Source: Eubacterium xylanophilum ATCC 35991 (lineage in GTDB: Bacteria > Bacillota > Clostridia > Lachnospirales > Lachnospiraceae). Taken from it: 49,223 nucleotides of DNA. The notes under the pieces were generated by a model. That model did not search any database and had not been told where the DNA came from. It saw nothing but the letters and a program-made list of their open reading frames with translations. Shown in pieces: positions 17,759 through 26,549 of this stretch. The stretch spans positions 14,318 to 63,540 of the forward strand of contig NZ_KI912474.1 of assembly GCF_000518685.1 (NCBI RefSeq). Direction: 5' to 3'. The position numbers and the translations under genes are program-made. Numbering within the stretch: the stretch's first letter is position 1; each line of letters starts with the position of its first letter.

Positions 17759-18448
17759 ATGGGGAATACTAAAACAAAAGTTTATGCGGTCATAGGGATC
17801 ATATTTATGATGTTTACTGTGCTTGCATTTGTCCCCCCTTTTCAAAAAGATGTTGTCTTTTTTGTGGCTTATATTTTTGGGATAATGGCAATCTTATACC
17901 AGATATATGTTTTTAAGATTTCATTTGGCAAATCGGATGAACCAAAAAGCTATTTTTATGGCTTCCCAATTGCAAGAGTTGGAGCATTTTTTTTGCTTTT
18001 GCAACTTGTAATGAGCTTGATTGAAATGTGTTTTGCAACGATTATTCCTGTGTGGATTGCAGTTATTATAAATATATTATTATTATCATTTGCCTTGATA
18101 GGATGCATCGCATCGGAAGTGATGCGAGATGAAATTACTCGTCAGGATATGAAGAATAAATCAGATGTAAGCAACTTGAGATTGTTACAGGCTAAATCAG
18201 CTTCCTTTGTATCAATTTGTAGAGATGAAGATGTTAAGAGGGCTCTTCAAAGTCTAACGGATGAATTAAAATACAGTGATCCGGTTACGTCTGAGGCCAC
18301 GAAAGAGATAGAAACGAAATTGATTTCGTTAATGGATAATATTCAGGAAAGCCTCGAAGATGGAGATATAAAGTCTGTTGAAAATTTCTGTATGTTGACA
18401 AAGGCTTGCTTGGCAGAGAGAAACAAACTTTGTAAATATGAGAAATAG
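17759..18448 (+). CDS. four-helix membrane protein of unknown function
   Basis: 229 residues. Four hydrophobic helices lie within the first 125 residues (starting VYAVIGIIFMMFTVLAFV, with the last INILLLSFALIGCIAS). A charged, helical cytoplasmic tail of about 100 residues follows. I recognise no family. ATG 17759 follows AGAGGAGAG inside the end of the SPFH gene and starts only 2 nt after its stop, so the two are translationally linked. It could anchor the SPFH scaffold or act as the membrane effector of the downstream SIR2/TIR genes; both are inference. Confidence 0.75.
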   Translation: MGNTKTKVYAVIGIIFMMFTVLAFVPPFQKDVVFFVAYIFGIMAILYQIYVFKISFGKSDEPKSYFYGFPIARVGAFFLLLQLVMSLIEMCFATIIPVWIAVIINILLLSFALIGCIASEVMRDEITRQDMKNKSDVSNLRLLQAKSASFVSICRDEDVKRALQSLTDELKYSDPVTSEATKEIETKLISLMDNIQESLEDGDIKSVENFCMLTKACLAERNKLCKYEK

Positions 18449-18458
18449 GTGAATTCAT

Positions 18459-19718
18459 ATGAAGATAACATTTTTGATGGGAGCAGGATGTGAGGGGAAA
18501 GGACAAATAGGCCTGTCATCCGGAGCAGAATTTCAAAAGGAAACATTATTAGCTAGAAGATCTAAGGAGCTAGCTAATATTTTAAATAATAACATGAGTC
18601 TAATCAATGGGATTTTTTTGACATGGAATTCTTATAGTGTGTTATATCAGACAATAATAAAAAAAGGATCACCGGATAATTTTGGATGGAGCGAAGAACA
18701 TACAAAAATAGCTAATGAGTATTTGGATTATCGTAAAGATGAGAAAGTTGAAGATAAGGAATCAATATGTAATAGTTTTTTGAACATGTATAAAAAAGAG
18801 ATTTACGATAAATTAAAAGATCACGATATTGCTGAAAAAGATTATGGTGAAGTTTTGAAATTCTTTTTAGAAAATGGATGCTTTTACTCTTTTGCAGACT
18901 CATTATTTAATTATTTGAGTGAACCTGAAAAGTATAAAAATGAGGTAAATAAAGTTGTTAAATTGTATTATTCAGCATTTGGATGTATGTTAAGTGATTT
19001 AGAAAGAATATGCGATTTTTCTTTAAAAAATGAAGATATGAAAGATTGTAGTCTGTCAGATAGGCGGAGGAGTTTTTGCAATCATATTGATGAATTGCAA
19101 AAGCAAATAGTTGACGAACTAAAAGCTTCTGGAAAGAAGCTATATTATAATACAATTCGAGAATTGTTTGGAAAAAGAATAAATGATTGTGTCAGTGTAG
19201 TAACAACAAATTATACCAATTTCTCAAAAGAGATTATAGGTTTGGAGGATAGTAATATATCTTATGTTCATGGAAAATTGGACTTATTTGAAAGCTTAAA
19301 AACCAAGCAAATAGGACAAATGGATGAATTTGAGGAAGATGATACAATTATTCCCTTTATATTTGTTCAAAGTGGAATTAAGCCTATAGTCAATGCGGAA
19401 CAAATTAACGAATTATCAAAGGCAGTAAATATGCTAATAACAGCTGATTACGTGGTGGTTTTAGGATATGGTGTTAATTCGGATGATGAACATATTGTTA
19501 ATATACTACGAAAGCGAATTAGAGAAAAAAAGAGAATTCTCTATTTTATTCATTGTGAATATGTAGATGAAGAGAAACAAAAACAATATATTAAACAAAA
19601 GAAAAAAGAGATTAATGAATTATTGTTTTGCGAGAATGATATGGTTGAATACTATTCTGACCAGTGTTTTGAGGAGATAGTAAAAAGAATAAAAGGTGAA
19701 AGTGAGGGCGAATTATGA
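18459..19718 (+). CDS. SIR2-like NAD-hydrolase family protein
   Basis: 419 residues. The N-terminal FLMGAGCEGKGQIGLSSGAE fits the nucleotide-binding GAG motif of SIR2 domains. TTNYT (249-253) corresponds to the NAD-contacting TxN motif, YVHGKLD has the candidate catalytic His (H271), and VVVLGYGVNSDDEHI (332-346) is the C-terminal Rossmann strand and loop. About 235 mostly helical residues separate GAG from TTN, more than in ordinary sirtuins. SIR2 domains of this type in anti-phage systems (for example ThsA of Thoeris) deplete NAD; deacetylation seems unlikely. It starts 10 nt after the membrane gene and its stop overlaps the TIR gene start by 4 nt. No SLOG domain is evident. Confidence 0.75.
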   Translation: MKITFLMGAGCEGKGQIGLSSGAEFQKETLLARRSKELANILNNNMSLINGIFLTWNSYSVLYQTIIKKGSPDNFGWSEEHTKIANEYLDYRKDEKVEDKESICNSFLNMYKKEIYDKLKDHDIAEKDYGEVLKFFLENGCFYSFADSLFNYLSEPEKYKNEVNKVVKLYYSAFGCMLSDLERICDFSLKNEDMKDCSLSDRRRSFCNHIDELQKQIVDELKASGKKLYYNTIRELFGKRINDCVSVVTTNYTNFSKEIIGLEDSNISYVHGKLDLFESLKTKQIGQMDEFEEDDTIIPFIFVQSGIKPIVNAEQINELSKAVNMLITADYVVVLGYGVNSDDEHIVNILRKRIREKKRILYFIHCEYVDEEKQKQYIKQKKKEINELLFCENDMVEYYSDQCFEEIVKRIKGESEGEL

Positions 19719-22597
19719 TTGCATTAAAATGTAAAATGTGTGGTGGTGAATTAAAAGTTACTGAAGATCAAAGCGTATGTGAATGTGAGTATTGTGGAAG
19801 TAAGCAAACAGTTCCAACTATAGATGACGAAAAGAAGATGAAGTTATATGACCGTGCCAATCGACTTCGTATGGCAAATGAATTTGATAAGGCTTCAGGA
19901 GTTTATGAAAGCATTATTGCAGAGTCAGACCTGGAGGCAGAAGCATATTGGGGGCTGTTACTGTGTAAGTACGGTATCGAATATGTAGATGATCCAGTTT
20001 CCGGTGCTAAGGTTCCGACTTGTCATCGCTCTTCTTTTGATTCAATTATGGAAGACTCGGATTTTGAAATGGTAATGGAGAATGCAGATAATATATCAAG
20101 AAACTTATATCGTGAACAGGCAAAACAGATAGAAGAAATTAGAAAAGGTATTATTGAAGTGTCGGGAAAAGAAGAACCTTATGATATATTTATCTGTTAC
20201 AAAGAAACCGACGAAAATGGTGATAGAACCGTAGATAGTGTAATGGCGCAGAATGTGTATGATATGCTGACGGAAAAAGGATATCGTGTATTTTTTTCTC
20301 GTATCAGCTTAGAAGACAAGCTTGGCTGGGAATATGAGCCTTATATTTTTGCTGCACTTACATCTGCTAAAATTATGCTTGTTTTTGGAACATCCTATGA
20401 CAATTACAACGCTGTATGGGTGAAAAACGAGTGGAGTCGTTATTTAAAATTGATGGTAAAGGATAAAGAAAAACATCTGATTCCATGTTTTAAAGGCACT
20501 GATGCATATGATATACCGAACGAGTTTAAGCATTTACAGGCGCAAGATATGGGAAAAGTAGGCGCGGATCAGGATTTGTTAAGAGGGATTGATAAGATAC
20601 TAAAGCTAAATGGTGCAAAGTCGGGAGATATTAATGTTGAAGTATCACAGGCCCTGTCTGCCAATGCAGGAAGTAATATTAATTCATTATTGGAACGTGG
20701 ATTTATTACCTTGGAGGATGGCGAATTTGATAAGGCAGATAATTTATTTGAGAGTGTATTAAATCAATCTCCTAAGTGCGCAGAAGCATATATGGGTAAA
20801 ATATTGGCATATTGTAAATCAAAAAATATAACAGAACTTGTGAAACTTGCACTTAGAAGATTCTATGATTACCCACGTGATCGTTATCTTCTTGGGTCCG
20901 AAGAAGATAGCTGGTATCTTAGTCCGGATATTTTACATGATTATCATTTTATTCCGGACGACATCTGGAGCTTTGTATTGTCAAAACTAAATTGTGACGT
21001 TAAAGATATCATTCAAGAAAAATATATCCTTGCAAATCAATTTTCTGATAGTGATATCGATGCAGTTCATATTGCATTTGTAATCCCATATTTACCGTTA
21101 TATTACTTTAATGAGAATTTTGATGGGAGTAAAGATTTCGTTGAAGCATTTTGTACTTTAAATGAAATGCTCAGAGCTTATTATGCAAGATTTAAGGAAT
21201 ATGCAACAGATGAGCAAAAAACAGAAATATTGCTGAAAGAAAAAGAGCGTTATGATGAGATAAGGAAAGAATATTCTAAAGAAGGCTTGGAAGATATTTT
21301 AGAGATTGCAAACGAATATGTAAAAGAAAGATTAGGCGATGAGTATAATCAGATTGAAAAAAAATACCAGGAAGATTTAAAGATTTGGGAAGAAACTGAA
21401 GAAAAAAAGCAATTAGCTTATGAGAATGAATGTTGTGATATTAGAGAAAATTGGCCGGCTATACGTATTGAAAGACAAAATGCTTGGAAAACAGAGTGTG
21501 AGAGATTAACAGCAGAATATAACCAAAAAAAGGCAGAGTATGATATTGAGAGGAATCGTGTCGATGCGCATAACAAAGATGTGCAAAATGCTTTTAAGCA
21601 TGCAAAAGATGCTTATGACAATGAGATTAATAAAATAGACTTGAAAATTGATGGCTTACGAGAAGAAATTGCAGGACTTAGTTTGTTAAAAATAAAGAAA
21701 AAGAATGCATTAAAAAAGGATATAGATGTTTTAGAATCAAAAAAGAAAGCTATGCTTCCACCAGTATTAAATTCGTATGGAAAGCTGATGGCGTTACCAA
21801 GCGAGTTAGAGCCATTGAAGTTACCACCACGTCCTATAGATTCAGAGGAACCAATTTATCCTGAAAGGCCTATAAGATCGTATAAACCTAAAAGAGAAGA
21901 TGTTTTAACAGATGTGAATGGAATAGCCGTATTAGCTGGTGTTATGAATGACAGAGGATACCGTGGTTGGAGATTATTTCTATCTTCACAATATCTATTT
22001 CTATCTGAGAAAACTATTCTGTTTGGTAAGGATCCGGGTGGGAACCCAATTGAGTGGATAGTTCTTCAAAATAGGGGAAATGAGATGCTTGTTTTTTCAA
22101 AAAATATAATTGATTATAGGCCTTATAATCCAGGAAAATTATCAAGGGATATTAAGTGGGAGAATTGTGATTTGCGAAGATATTTAAATAGTGATTTTAT
22201 AAATGATACATTTTCTAAAGAGGAACAAGCAAAAATAAAAGAAGTAAGTTTACAAAGTTCCGGTACATTTGATAAAGTATTCTGCTTAAACGAAAGTGAG
22301 GTACATGAATTTTTGCATGATGAAAGATTTCTACATTATGCCTATCCGACACAATATGTAAAAGAAAAATTCTTTCCAGATTTTCCAGCGGGCTTCGTGG
22401 AATTAGAATCACTGGGATGTGAAGGCAGCATTGCTGGAGAGCCTAGATTATGTACGGGAGACTGGTGGTTAAGAGAGGAAAAGTATCTGAAAGCCGATGC
22501 ATGGTGCACATGGAGCCAGGGCGATGAAATAAACCGTCTTTATCAAAGTGCGGTGGCTGGCGTACGCCCTGCTTTATGGATTAAGCTAGATTCTTAG
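19715..22597 (+). CDS. zinc-ribbon/TIR/TPR-like/DUF6273 protein
   Basis: 960 residues. Zinc ribbon at 6-28 (CKMC and CEYC), TIR domain at about 154-297 (YDIFICYKETDE; RVFFSRISLEDKLGWEYEPY), then TPR-like helices at 315-395, a charged coiled coil at about 500-725 and a C-terminal DUF6273 domain at about 765-957 (IEWIVLQNR; CDLRRYLNSDF; WWLRE; AGVRPALWI). E206 or E208 is placed like the catalytic Glu of NAD-cleaving TIR domains. It may cleave NAD or make a cyclic ADP-ribose-type signal. ATGA overlap with the SIR2 gene argues for coupled translation and joint action. DUF6273 has no assigned function but occurs in many Firmicutes surface and signalling proteins. Confidence 0.8.
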   Translation: MIALKCKMCGGELKVTEDQSVCECEYCGSKQTVPTIDDEKKMKLYDRANRLRMANEFDKASGVYESIIAESDLEAEAYWGLLLCKYGIEYVDDPVSGAKVPTCHRSSFDSIMEDSDFEMVMENADNISRNLYREQAKQIEEIRKGIIEVSGKEEPYDIFICYKETDENGDRTVDSVMAQNVYDMLTEKGYRVFFSRISLEDKLGWEYEPYIFAALTSAKIMLVFGTSYDNYNAVWVKNEWSRYLKLMVKDKEKHLIPCFKGTDAYDIPNEFKHLQAQDMGKVGADQDLLRGIDKILKLNGAKSGDINVEVSQALSANAGSNINSLLERGFITLEDGEFDKADNLFESVLNQSPKCAEAYMGKILAYCKSKNITELVKLALRRFYDYPRDRYLLGSEEDSWYLSPDILHDYHFIPDDIWSFVLSKLNCDVKDIIQEKYILANQFSDSDIDAVHIAFVIPYLPLYYFNENFDGSKDFVEAFCTLNEMLRAYYARFKEYATDEQKTEILLKEKERYDEIRKEYSKEGLEDILEIANEYVKERLGDEYNQIEKKYQEDLKIWEETEEKKQLAYENECCDIRENWPAIRIERQNAWKTECERLTAEYNQKKAEYDIERNRVDAHNKDVQNAFKHAKDAYDNEINKIDLKIDGLREEIAGLSLLKIKKKNALKKDIDVLESKKKAMLPPVLNSYGKLMALPSELEPLKLPPRPIDSEEPIYPERPIRSYKPKREDVLTDVNGIAVLAGVMNDRGYRGWRLFLSSQYLFLSEKTILFGKDPGGNPIEWIVLQNRGNEMLVFSKNIIDYRPYNPGKLSRDIKWENCDLRRYLNSDFINDTFSKEEQAKIKEVSLQSSGTFDKVFCLNESEVHEFLHDERFLHYAYPTQYVKEKFFPDFPAGFVELESLGCEGSIAGEPRLCTGDWWLREEKYLKADAWCTWSQGDEINRLYQSAVAGVRPALWIKLDS

Positions 22598-22684
22598 AGT
22601 TTCCGAGTCTGTAAAATAGAGTCTGTGAAATTTTCTCTGTAAATCATGATTTTGGGGAGGAATGTCAGCACTAGATAAGTATAA

Positions 22685-22765
22685 TAAAACAGGAAGAGGC
22701 CAACCAGAGAGAGACTTCAATGCGCAGGCATTGCGTCTCGAGTCGGTTGGACTCTTCCTGTTTTT
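22685..22765. terminator. bidirectional terminator palindrome, repeat family copy 2
   Basis: Long arms (22686-22705 with 22745-22765, one unpaired A) enclose an inner GAGAC/GTCTC pair with an AATGCG/CATTGC-type hairpin and end in a T-run on each strand. It separates the convergent TIR and transglutaminase genes and shares sequence with 6088-6160. A small GTC/GAC hairpin and a T-run follow to about 22796. Confidence 0.75.
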
Positions 22766-22794
22766 AGACTGTCTTAGTGCGACAGCCCCATTTT

Positions 22795-24651
22795 TTACTT
22801 TACAATTACATTCTTAGTATACCACAGTCCCTTATACTTTACTTGAACTTTGAACTTGTCCCACTTAGCTAGCTTCCTTCGGGTCTTGATTTGGACGGTT
22901 CCTTTTTTGTTTTTGGATTTAGCTATGTTTATAAGTTTGGCTCCTTTTTTGGACTTTCCTTTGAGGAAAAGTTTCTTGGAGGAGGTGAGCTTAACTGTGG
23001 CTTTTTTAACGGTTTTGATTGTTATTTTTTTTCTTCCCTTTTTAGCGGTAACTTTGAGCTTGATTGACTTTGTGATTGTGCTATACTCTTGGGTATCTGT
23101 GTTATCTACCTTTTGGTCGTCCACGACTGGTTTTGTTGTGTCTGTCTTATCTGTGTTGGTTGAATTGTCAGTCTGGATTGGGGTAGAAACCGGAGCATCG
23201 GAGCTTTCATCCACATCCGGGTCATCGCTAATTGAGGATATGTCTAGCACATCATCTCCCTGTGGTTGTGACACAGGAGTATAGTCAACATCAGGCTCAT
23301 TTTTCCATGCATCAGCATCAAATGCCTCAAGTCTAAAGGCGGATTTATTAGTTGATGCTGAGGTGGCTGATGTACCTGCAGTATAATTTACTATACCATC
23401 CTTGAATTGAATTCCGAAAATCTTTCCTGATATATTAGGTGTTACAACTGTCTTGGTTGTGTAAGTTGGTGAGGTAACGTCAATACACTTGATTGAAGTT
23501 GGTGTGTTATAGAAAAGATAGTTGTCATATCCAACAAGTCCGGAGTAGTTGGATGTATAGTAGGTTGTATTGGTGATATACCATTTATTCTTAGATCCGT
23601 TTAAATCTTTGACCTTGACTCTGGATCCGGTTTTTGGATTCCAGGTATAGATTCCGATATTGTCTCCCTCAGTTCTGTAGTAGAACCACTCATTGTTGAT
23701 ATAGACAAATGGTGCGCGAGAGTTTTCCCAAAAACTATTATCAAAAGCTGTTGAAGTACATTTGTACATAGCTTCCCAGCCGTAGTGAACGCTAGATGCT
23801 TCCATGGCTTCATCGCTTAGGAGGAAGAAGTCATGCTTTGCAGCTCCCAACATATCCGGAACAGGATCATCGTAAGTGAGATCAACGTGGTACCATGAGG
23901 AACCAAGCTTGATTTCATTCCAGATGTGATTCATAGAGGCGCTGGAAACGGCTCTTGACTCTATGCCAAGCTTCTCCATGATATAAGTAAATGCGAGTGT
24001 ATAACCCTGACAAACTGCAGTACCATCTACCAGCAAGCTATATGCATCGCTCTTTTCATGTGTTGTATCATATGAACTCTGGGAAATAATATAATCGTGA
24101 ACAAATAGTGCTTTTTCCATGTCAGACCAGCTTGGGTCCACCATATCGATGATCGAATCAACACGGTAGTTGAATTTTTTCCGCATTTCACTAACCTTCG
24201 TCTCTGAGTAGAGATACTCAGGAACGTAGGAAATAACCGTGCTTGTTTTTGAGTTTTGATAAGTGCTCACGTGTGTGCCCACATAGAATAGGTCTGGGCA
24301 GTGATTAATGACATTCTGAAGCGCTTTAAAGAAATCGGAGTATGAGATATTATAATCCGAAGTATCAATAGAAGTTTCCATTCTTAAAAGGCGCTCGTAA
24401 AGAAACTGCTCAAAATCTGTGCGCTCTGACAGATATGTTTTCAGAGAGGAGGAAACAGAGATAATTCCCCCGGTCTGGAGCAGATTAGCATTATCCTCAA
24501 CGCGCTTTGTAGCGGCGGAGGAGAATGAAGTATTACCGATTGTGCCTATAGCAAAGGCAAAGATTACAGCATTAGCTACGAATCTTATTCGGTTTTTATT
24601 TGCGCAAATCCTTTTGCGTTCTTTTACCACATTAAAAAATCCGTTTTTCAT
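22795..24651 (-). CDS. secreted transglutaminase-like protein
   Basis: 618 residues. A signal anchor or signal peptide (VANAVIFAFAIGTIG) is followed by a transglutaminase-like domain with Cys-His-Asp triad C214 (AVCQGYT), H242 (NHIWNEI) and D257 (YHVDLTYDDP), then a region of about 170 residues resembling beta-propeller-like repeats, a Thr/Asp-rich linker, and a basic C-terminal Ig-like tail (KLTSSKKLFLKGKSKKGAK). Extracytoplasmic members of this superfamily act on surface proteins or peptides as proteases or cross-linkers. The second ATG (24651) fits the AAGG site better than the first. It follows the pyrophosphatase gene by 16 nt in the same direction. Confidence 0.8.
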   Translation of the reverse strand: MKNGFFNVVKERKRICANKNRIRFVANAVIFAFAIGTIGNTSFSSAATKRVEDNANLLQTGGIISVSSSLKTYLSERTDFEQFLYERLLRMETSIDTSDYNISYSDFFKALQNVINHCPDLFYVGTHVSTYQNSKTSTVISYVPEYLYSETKVSEMRKKFNYRVDSIIDMVDPSWSDMEKALFVHDYIISQSSYDTTHEKSDAYSLLVDGTAVCQGYTLAFTYIMEKLGIESRAVSSASMNHIWNEIKLGSSWYHVDLTYDDPVPDMLGAAKHDFFLLSDEAMEASSVHYGWEAMYKCTSTAFDNSFWENSRAPFVYINNEWFYYRTEGDNIGIYTWNPKTGSRVKVKDLNGSKNKWYITNTTYYTSNYSGLVGYDNYLFYNTPTSIKCIDVTSPTYTTKTVVTPNISGKIFGIQFKDGIVNYTAGTSATSASTNKSAFRLEAFDADAWKNEPDVDYTPVSQPQGDDVLDISSISDDPDVDESSDAPVSTPIQTDNSTNTDKTDTTKPVVDDQKVDNTDTQEYSTITKSIKLKVTAKKGRKKITIKTVKKATVKLTSSKKLFLKGKSKKGAKLINIAKSKNKKGTVQIKTRRKLAKWDKFKVQVKYKGLWYTKNVIVK

Positions 24652-24667
24652 AGGCATCCATCCTTTT

Positions 24668-26335
24668 TTAGCTTTGCAAAACAGCTACCAAGCTAGGAAT
24701 TAATTGTTTCTTCCTTGAAACCAATCCCTTTAAACGAATATCCTTCGGGTTTCCGTGAAGTTGGAATGCTTCGAGTGCAACTTCTCGCGCCTTGTCTCCA
24801 AAACAAAGCAACTCAGTGGATTCCTTCACGATATTTGTTAACATAACGTATACATAGTCTACATTTAGTGTACCAAGATTCTGCGTTAGGTAAGGTGATA
24901 TCTTATCGCGAATCTCGCCAAGTTCGATGCTGTTCATCGAATTAATCTGACTTACGATAAATGACTTGTCTCCCACATCAAACTTCTTTCGGTCCTGATT
25001 GAAAATCTCTTCAGGTTCCTTGGAGCTCAAGTCGCTTCCCGCTGCGAACATGTCAACTGAGAATTCTTCAATCTCCACGCCGCTAATCTCTGATAGAGTC
25101 TCTGCAGCATCCCTGTCATAGGAGGTGCAGGTAGGTGAGCGGAACATGAGAGTGTCACTGAGAATAGCTGCCAATAGAAGTCCGGCAATGTTCTTCGGAA
25201 TGTCAACGCCATACTCGTTGTACATCTGGAAAATAATCGTCGCCGTGCATCCCACTGGTTGGTTTCTAAATAACACAGGTTCGAGAGTCTCAAGAGTTCC
25301 TATTCTATGATGGTCTATAATCTCCATGATGTCAGCGAACTCGATGCCATCAACGGCTTGACTTGTTTCGTTGTGATCTACGAGAATCAGCTTTTTCTTT
25401 CGGAGATTGATGAGATTACGTCTCGAAATCATACCGACGTACTTTCCATCTTCATCTAGAATAGGGAAATCGCGATATCTCTTCTTTCCCATAATTCCTC
25501 TAATATCTTCAGTTTTATCTGTCAGATTAAATGTCGTGAGCCTCTCCTTTTTCATAAAGTGCTCAATCGGCATACTTTGGTTGATCATTCTCGCTGCTGT
25601 GAATGTGTCATATGGTGTGACGATAATGCTGCATCCGTGTTCTACGGCTAACTTGCATATTGTCAGTGACACGGGAGCATCCATACAAACTATAATACAA
25701 GCGGCTCCCATCTCTATGGCACAAAGCTGCGATTCGTATCTGTTACCAAGAATCACCATATCTCCGTCGTGAATATGCTCTTCCATAACATCCGGATTGG
25801 CTGCGGCTATAAGTACCTCGCCATTCTCGTAAAATGCATTCTCATCACCGACGATCATCTTGGCTTCAAGCGTCTCCAGGACATTCTTATAAGAAGTTCC
25901 TGCAGTTGAGAGAATTCTGTTATCGTATACGTCCATGTAAGCTGTTGCAATATCTCCGATTGTAATTAGTCCCTCTAGTTCACGATCCCTTGACGTGATC
26001 GGAAGTGTAACAACATCGTACTCCTTCATCATGTTCCATGCCTTTTTCAAAGAAATATCTCCTGACACTCCTTTGGTTTCTCTAATCTCGATATCTGACA
26101 CTTCTGTCATAACATCCTCGACATATAGAGGAGCATGAGTCTGAAAGTACTTTAATACATATTGCGTTTCTTGATTGAGCTGTCCAGCTCTTGCCGGTAT
26201 AAATTCCCTAACCATATTGCTATACTTGCCAATTGTATTGCAAAGATTGGCATATGCTATTGCTGAACAGATTGAATCTGTGTCGGGGTTCTTGTGCCCC
26301 ATCACGTAAACATTGACTTTTCTCTCTAAATTCAT
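24668..26335 (-). CDS. ppaC: Mn-dependent inorganic pyrophosphatase with CBS-DRTGG insert
   Basis: 555 residues, a family II pyrophosphatase that hydrolyses pyrophosphate. DHH-family metal motifs are seen as VMGHKNPDTDSICSA (11-25), LVDHNETSQAV and IIDHHRIG; the DHHA2 domain fills the C-terminus. Between them about 240 residues hold a CBS pair split by a DRTGG domain, the nucleotide-regulated variant known in Clostridia, where adenine nucleotides tune activity. ATG 26335 has only a weak AGGTG site. A TTTACA-17-TAAAAT promoter lies upstream. It is the first gene of a two-gene unit with the secreted transglutaminase-like gene. Confidence 0.92.
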   Translation of the reverse strand: MNLERKVNVYVMGHKNPDTDSICSAIAYANLCNTIGKYSNMVREFIPARAGQLNQETQYVLKYFQTHAPLYVEDVMTEVSDIEIRETKGVSGDISLKKAWNMMKEYDVVTLPITSRDRELEGLITIGDIATAYMDVYDNRILSTAGTSYKNVLETLEAKMIVGDENAFYENGEVLIAAANPDVMEEHIHDGDMVILGNRYESQLCAIEMGAACIIVCMDAPVSLTICKLAVEHGCSIIVTPYDTFTAARMINQSMPIEHFMKKERLTTFNLTDKTEDIRGIMGKKRYRDFPILDEDGKYVGMISRRNLINLRKKKLILVDHNETSQAVDGIEFADIMEIIDHHRIGTLETLEPVLFRNQPVGCTATIIFQMYNEYGVDIPKNIAGLLLAAILSDTLMFRSPTCTSYDRDAAETLSEISGVEIEEFSVDMFAAGSDLSSKEPEEIFNQDRKKFDVGDKSFIVSQINSMNSIELGEIRDKISPYLTQNLGTLNVDYVYVMLTNIVKESTELLCFGDKAREVALEAFQLHGNPKDIRLKGLVSRKKQLIPSLVAVLQS

Positions 26336-26374
26336 AAACTACACCTGATGCTTGAAATTTTAAAACTTTTTAAT

Positions 26375-26403
26375 ATTTTACCACCTGAGAAGTGTTTTGT
26401 AAA
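26375..26403 (-). promoter_or_regulatory. promoter of the ppaC operon
   Basis: Minus-strand TTTACA (26398-26403), 17 nt, TAAAAT (26375-26380), 40 nt before the start. Confidence 0.65.
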
Positions 26404-26478
26404 GAAAAAAACCATAAAAAAACAATAAAATGATTAGACATATTATGGCGAGACATGAAGCGGGAAATTTATAGCTGA

Positions 26479-26507
26479 TTGACTGAAAAAATGAACTGTG
26501 ATATAGT
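26479..26507 (+). promoter_or_regulatory. promoter of the secreted-repeat/kinase operon
   Basis: TTGACT (26479-26484), 17 nt, TATAGT (26502-26507), 42 nt before ATG 26550. Confidence 0.7.
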
Positions 26508-26549
26508 GATAATTAGGGAGAAAAGCACCATTTTTAAGGAGAGAAGAAG

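Noticed and set aside
16029-22597. Calling the SIR2/TIR operon Thoeris outright
   Set aside because: No SLOG domain is visible in the SIR2 protein, and the SPFH, membrane, zinc-ribbon and DUF6273 parts are not Thoeris components, so only a resemblance is claimed.
21880-22597. DUF6273 region as the variable protein of a diversity-generating retroelement
   Set aside because: No reverse transcriptase, template repeat or adenine-biased variable repeat was found in the window.
22850-23284. 144-codon plus-strand frame
   Set aside because: It lies antisense to the Lys/Thr-rich tail of the transglutaminase-like gene and has no ribosome site or protein-like composition.
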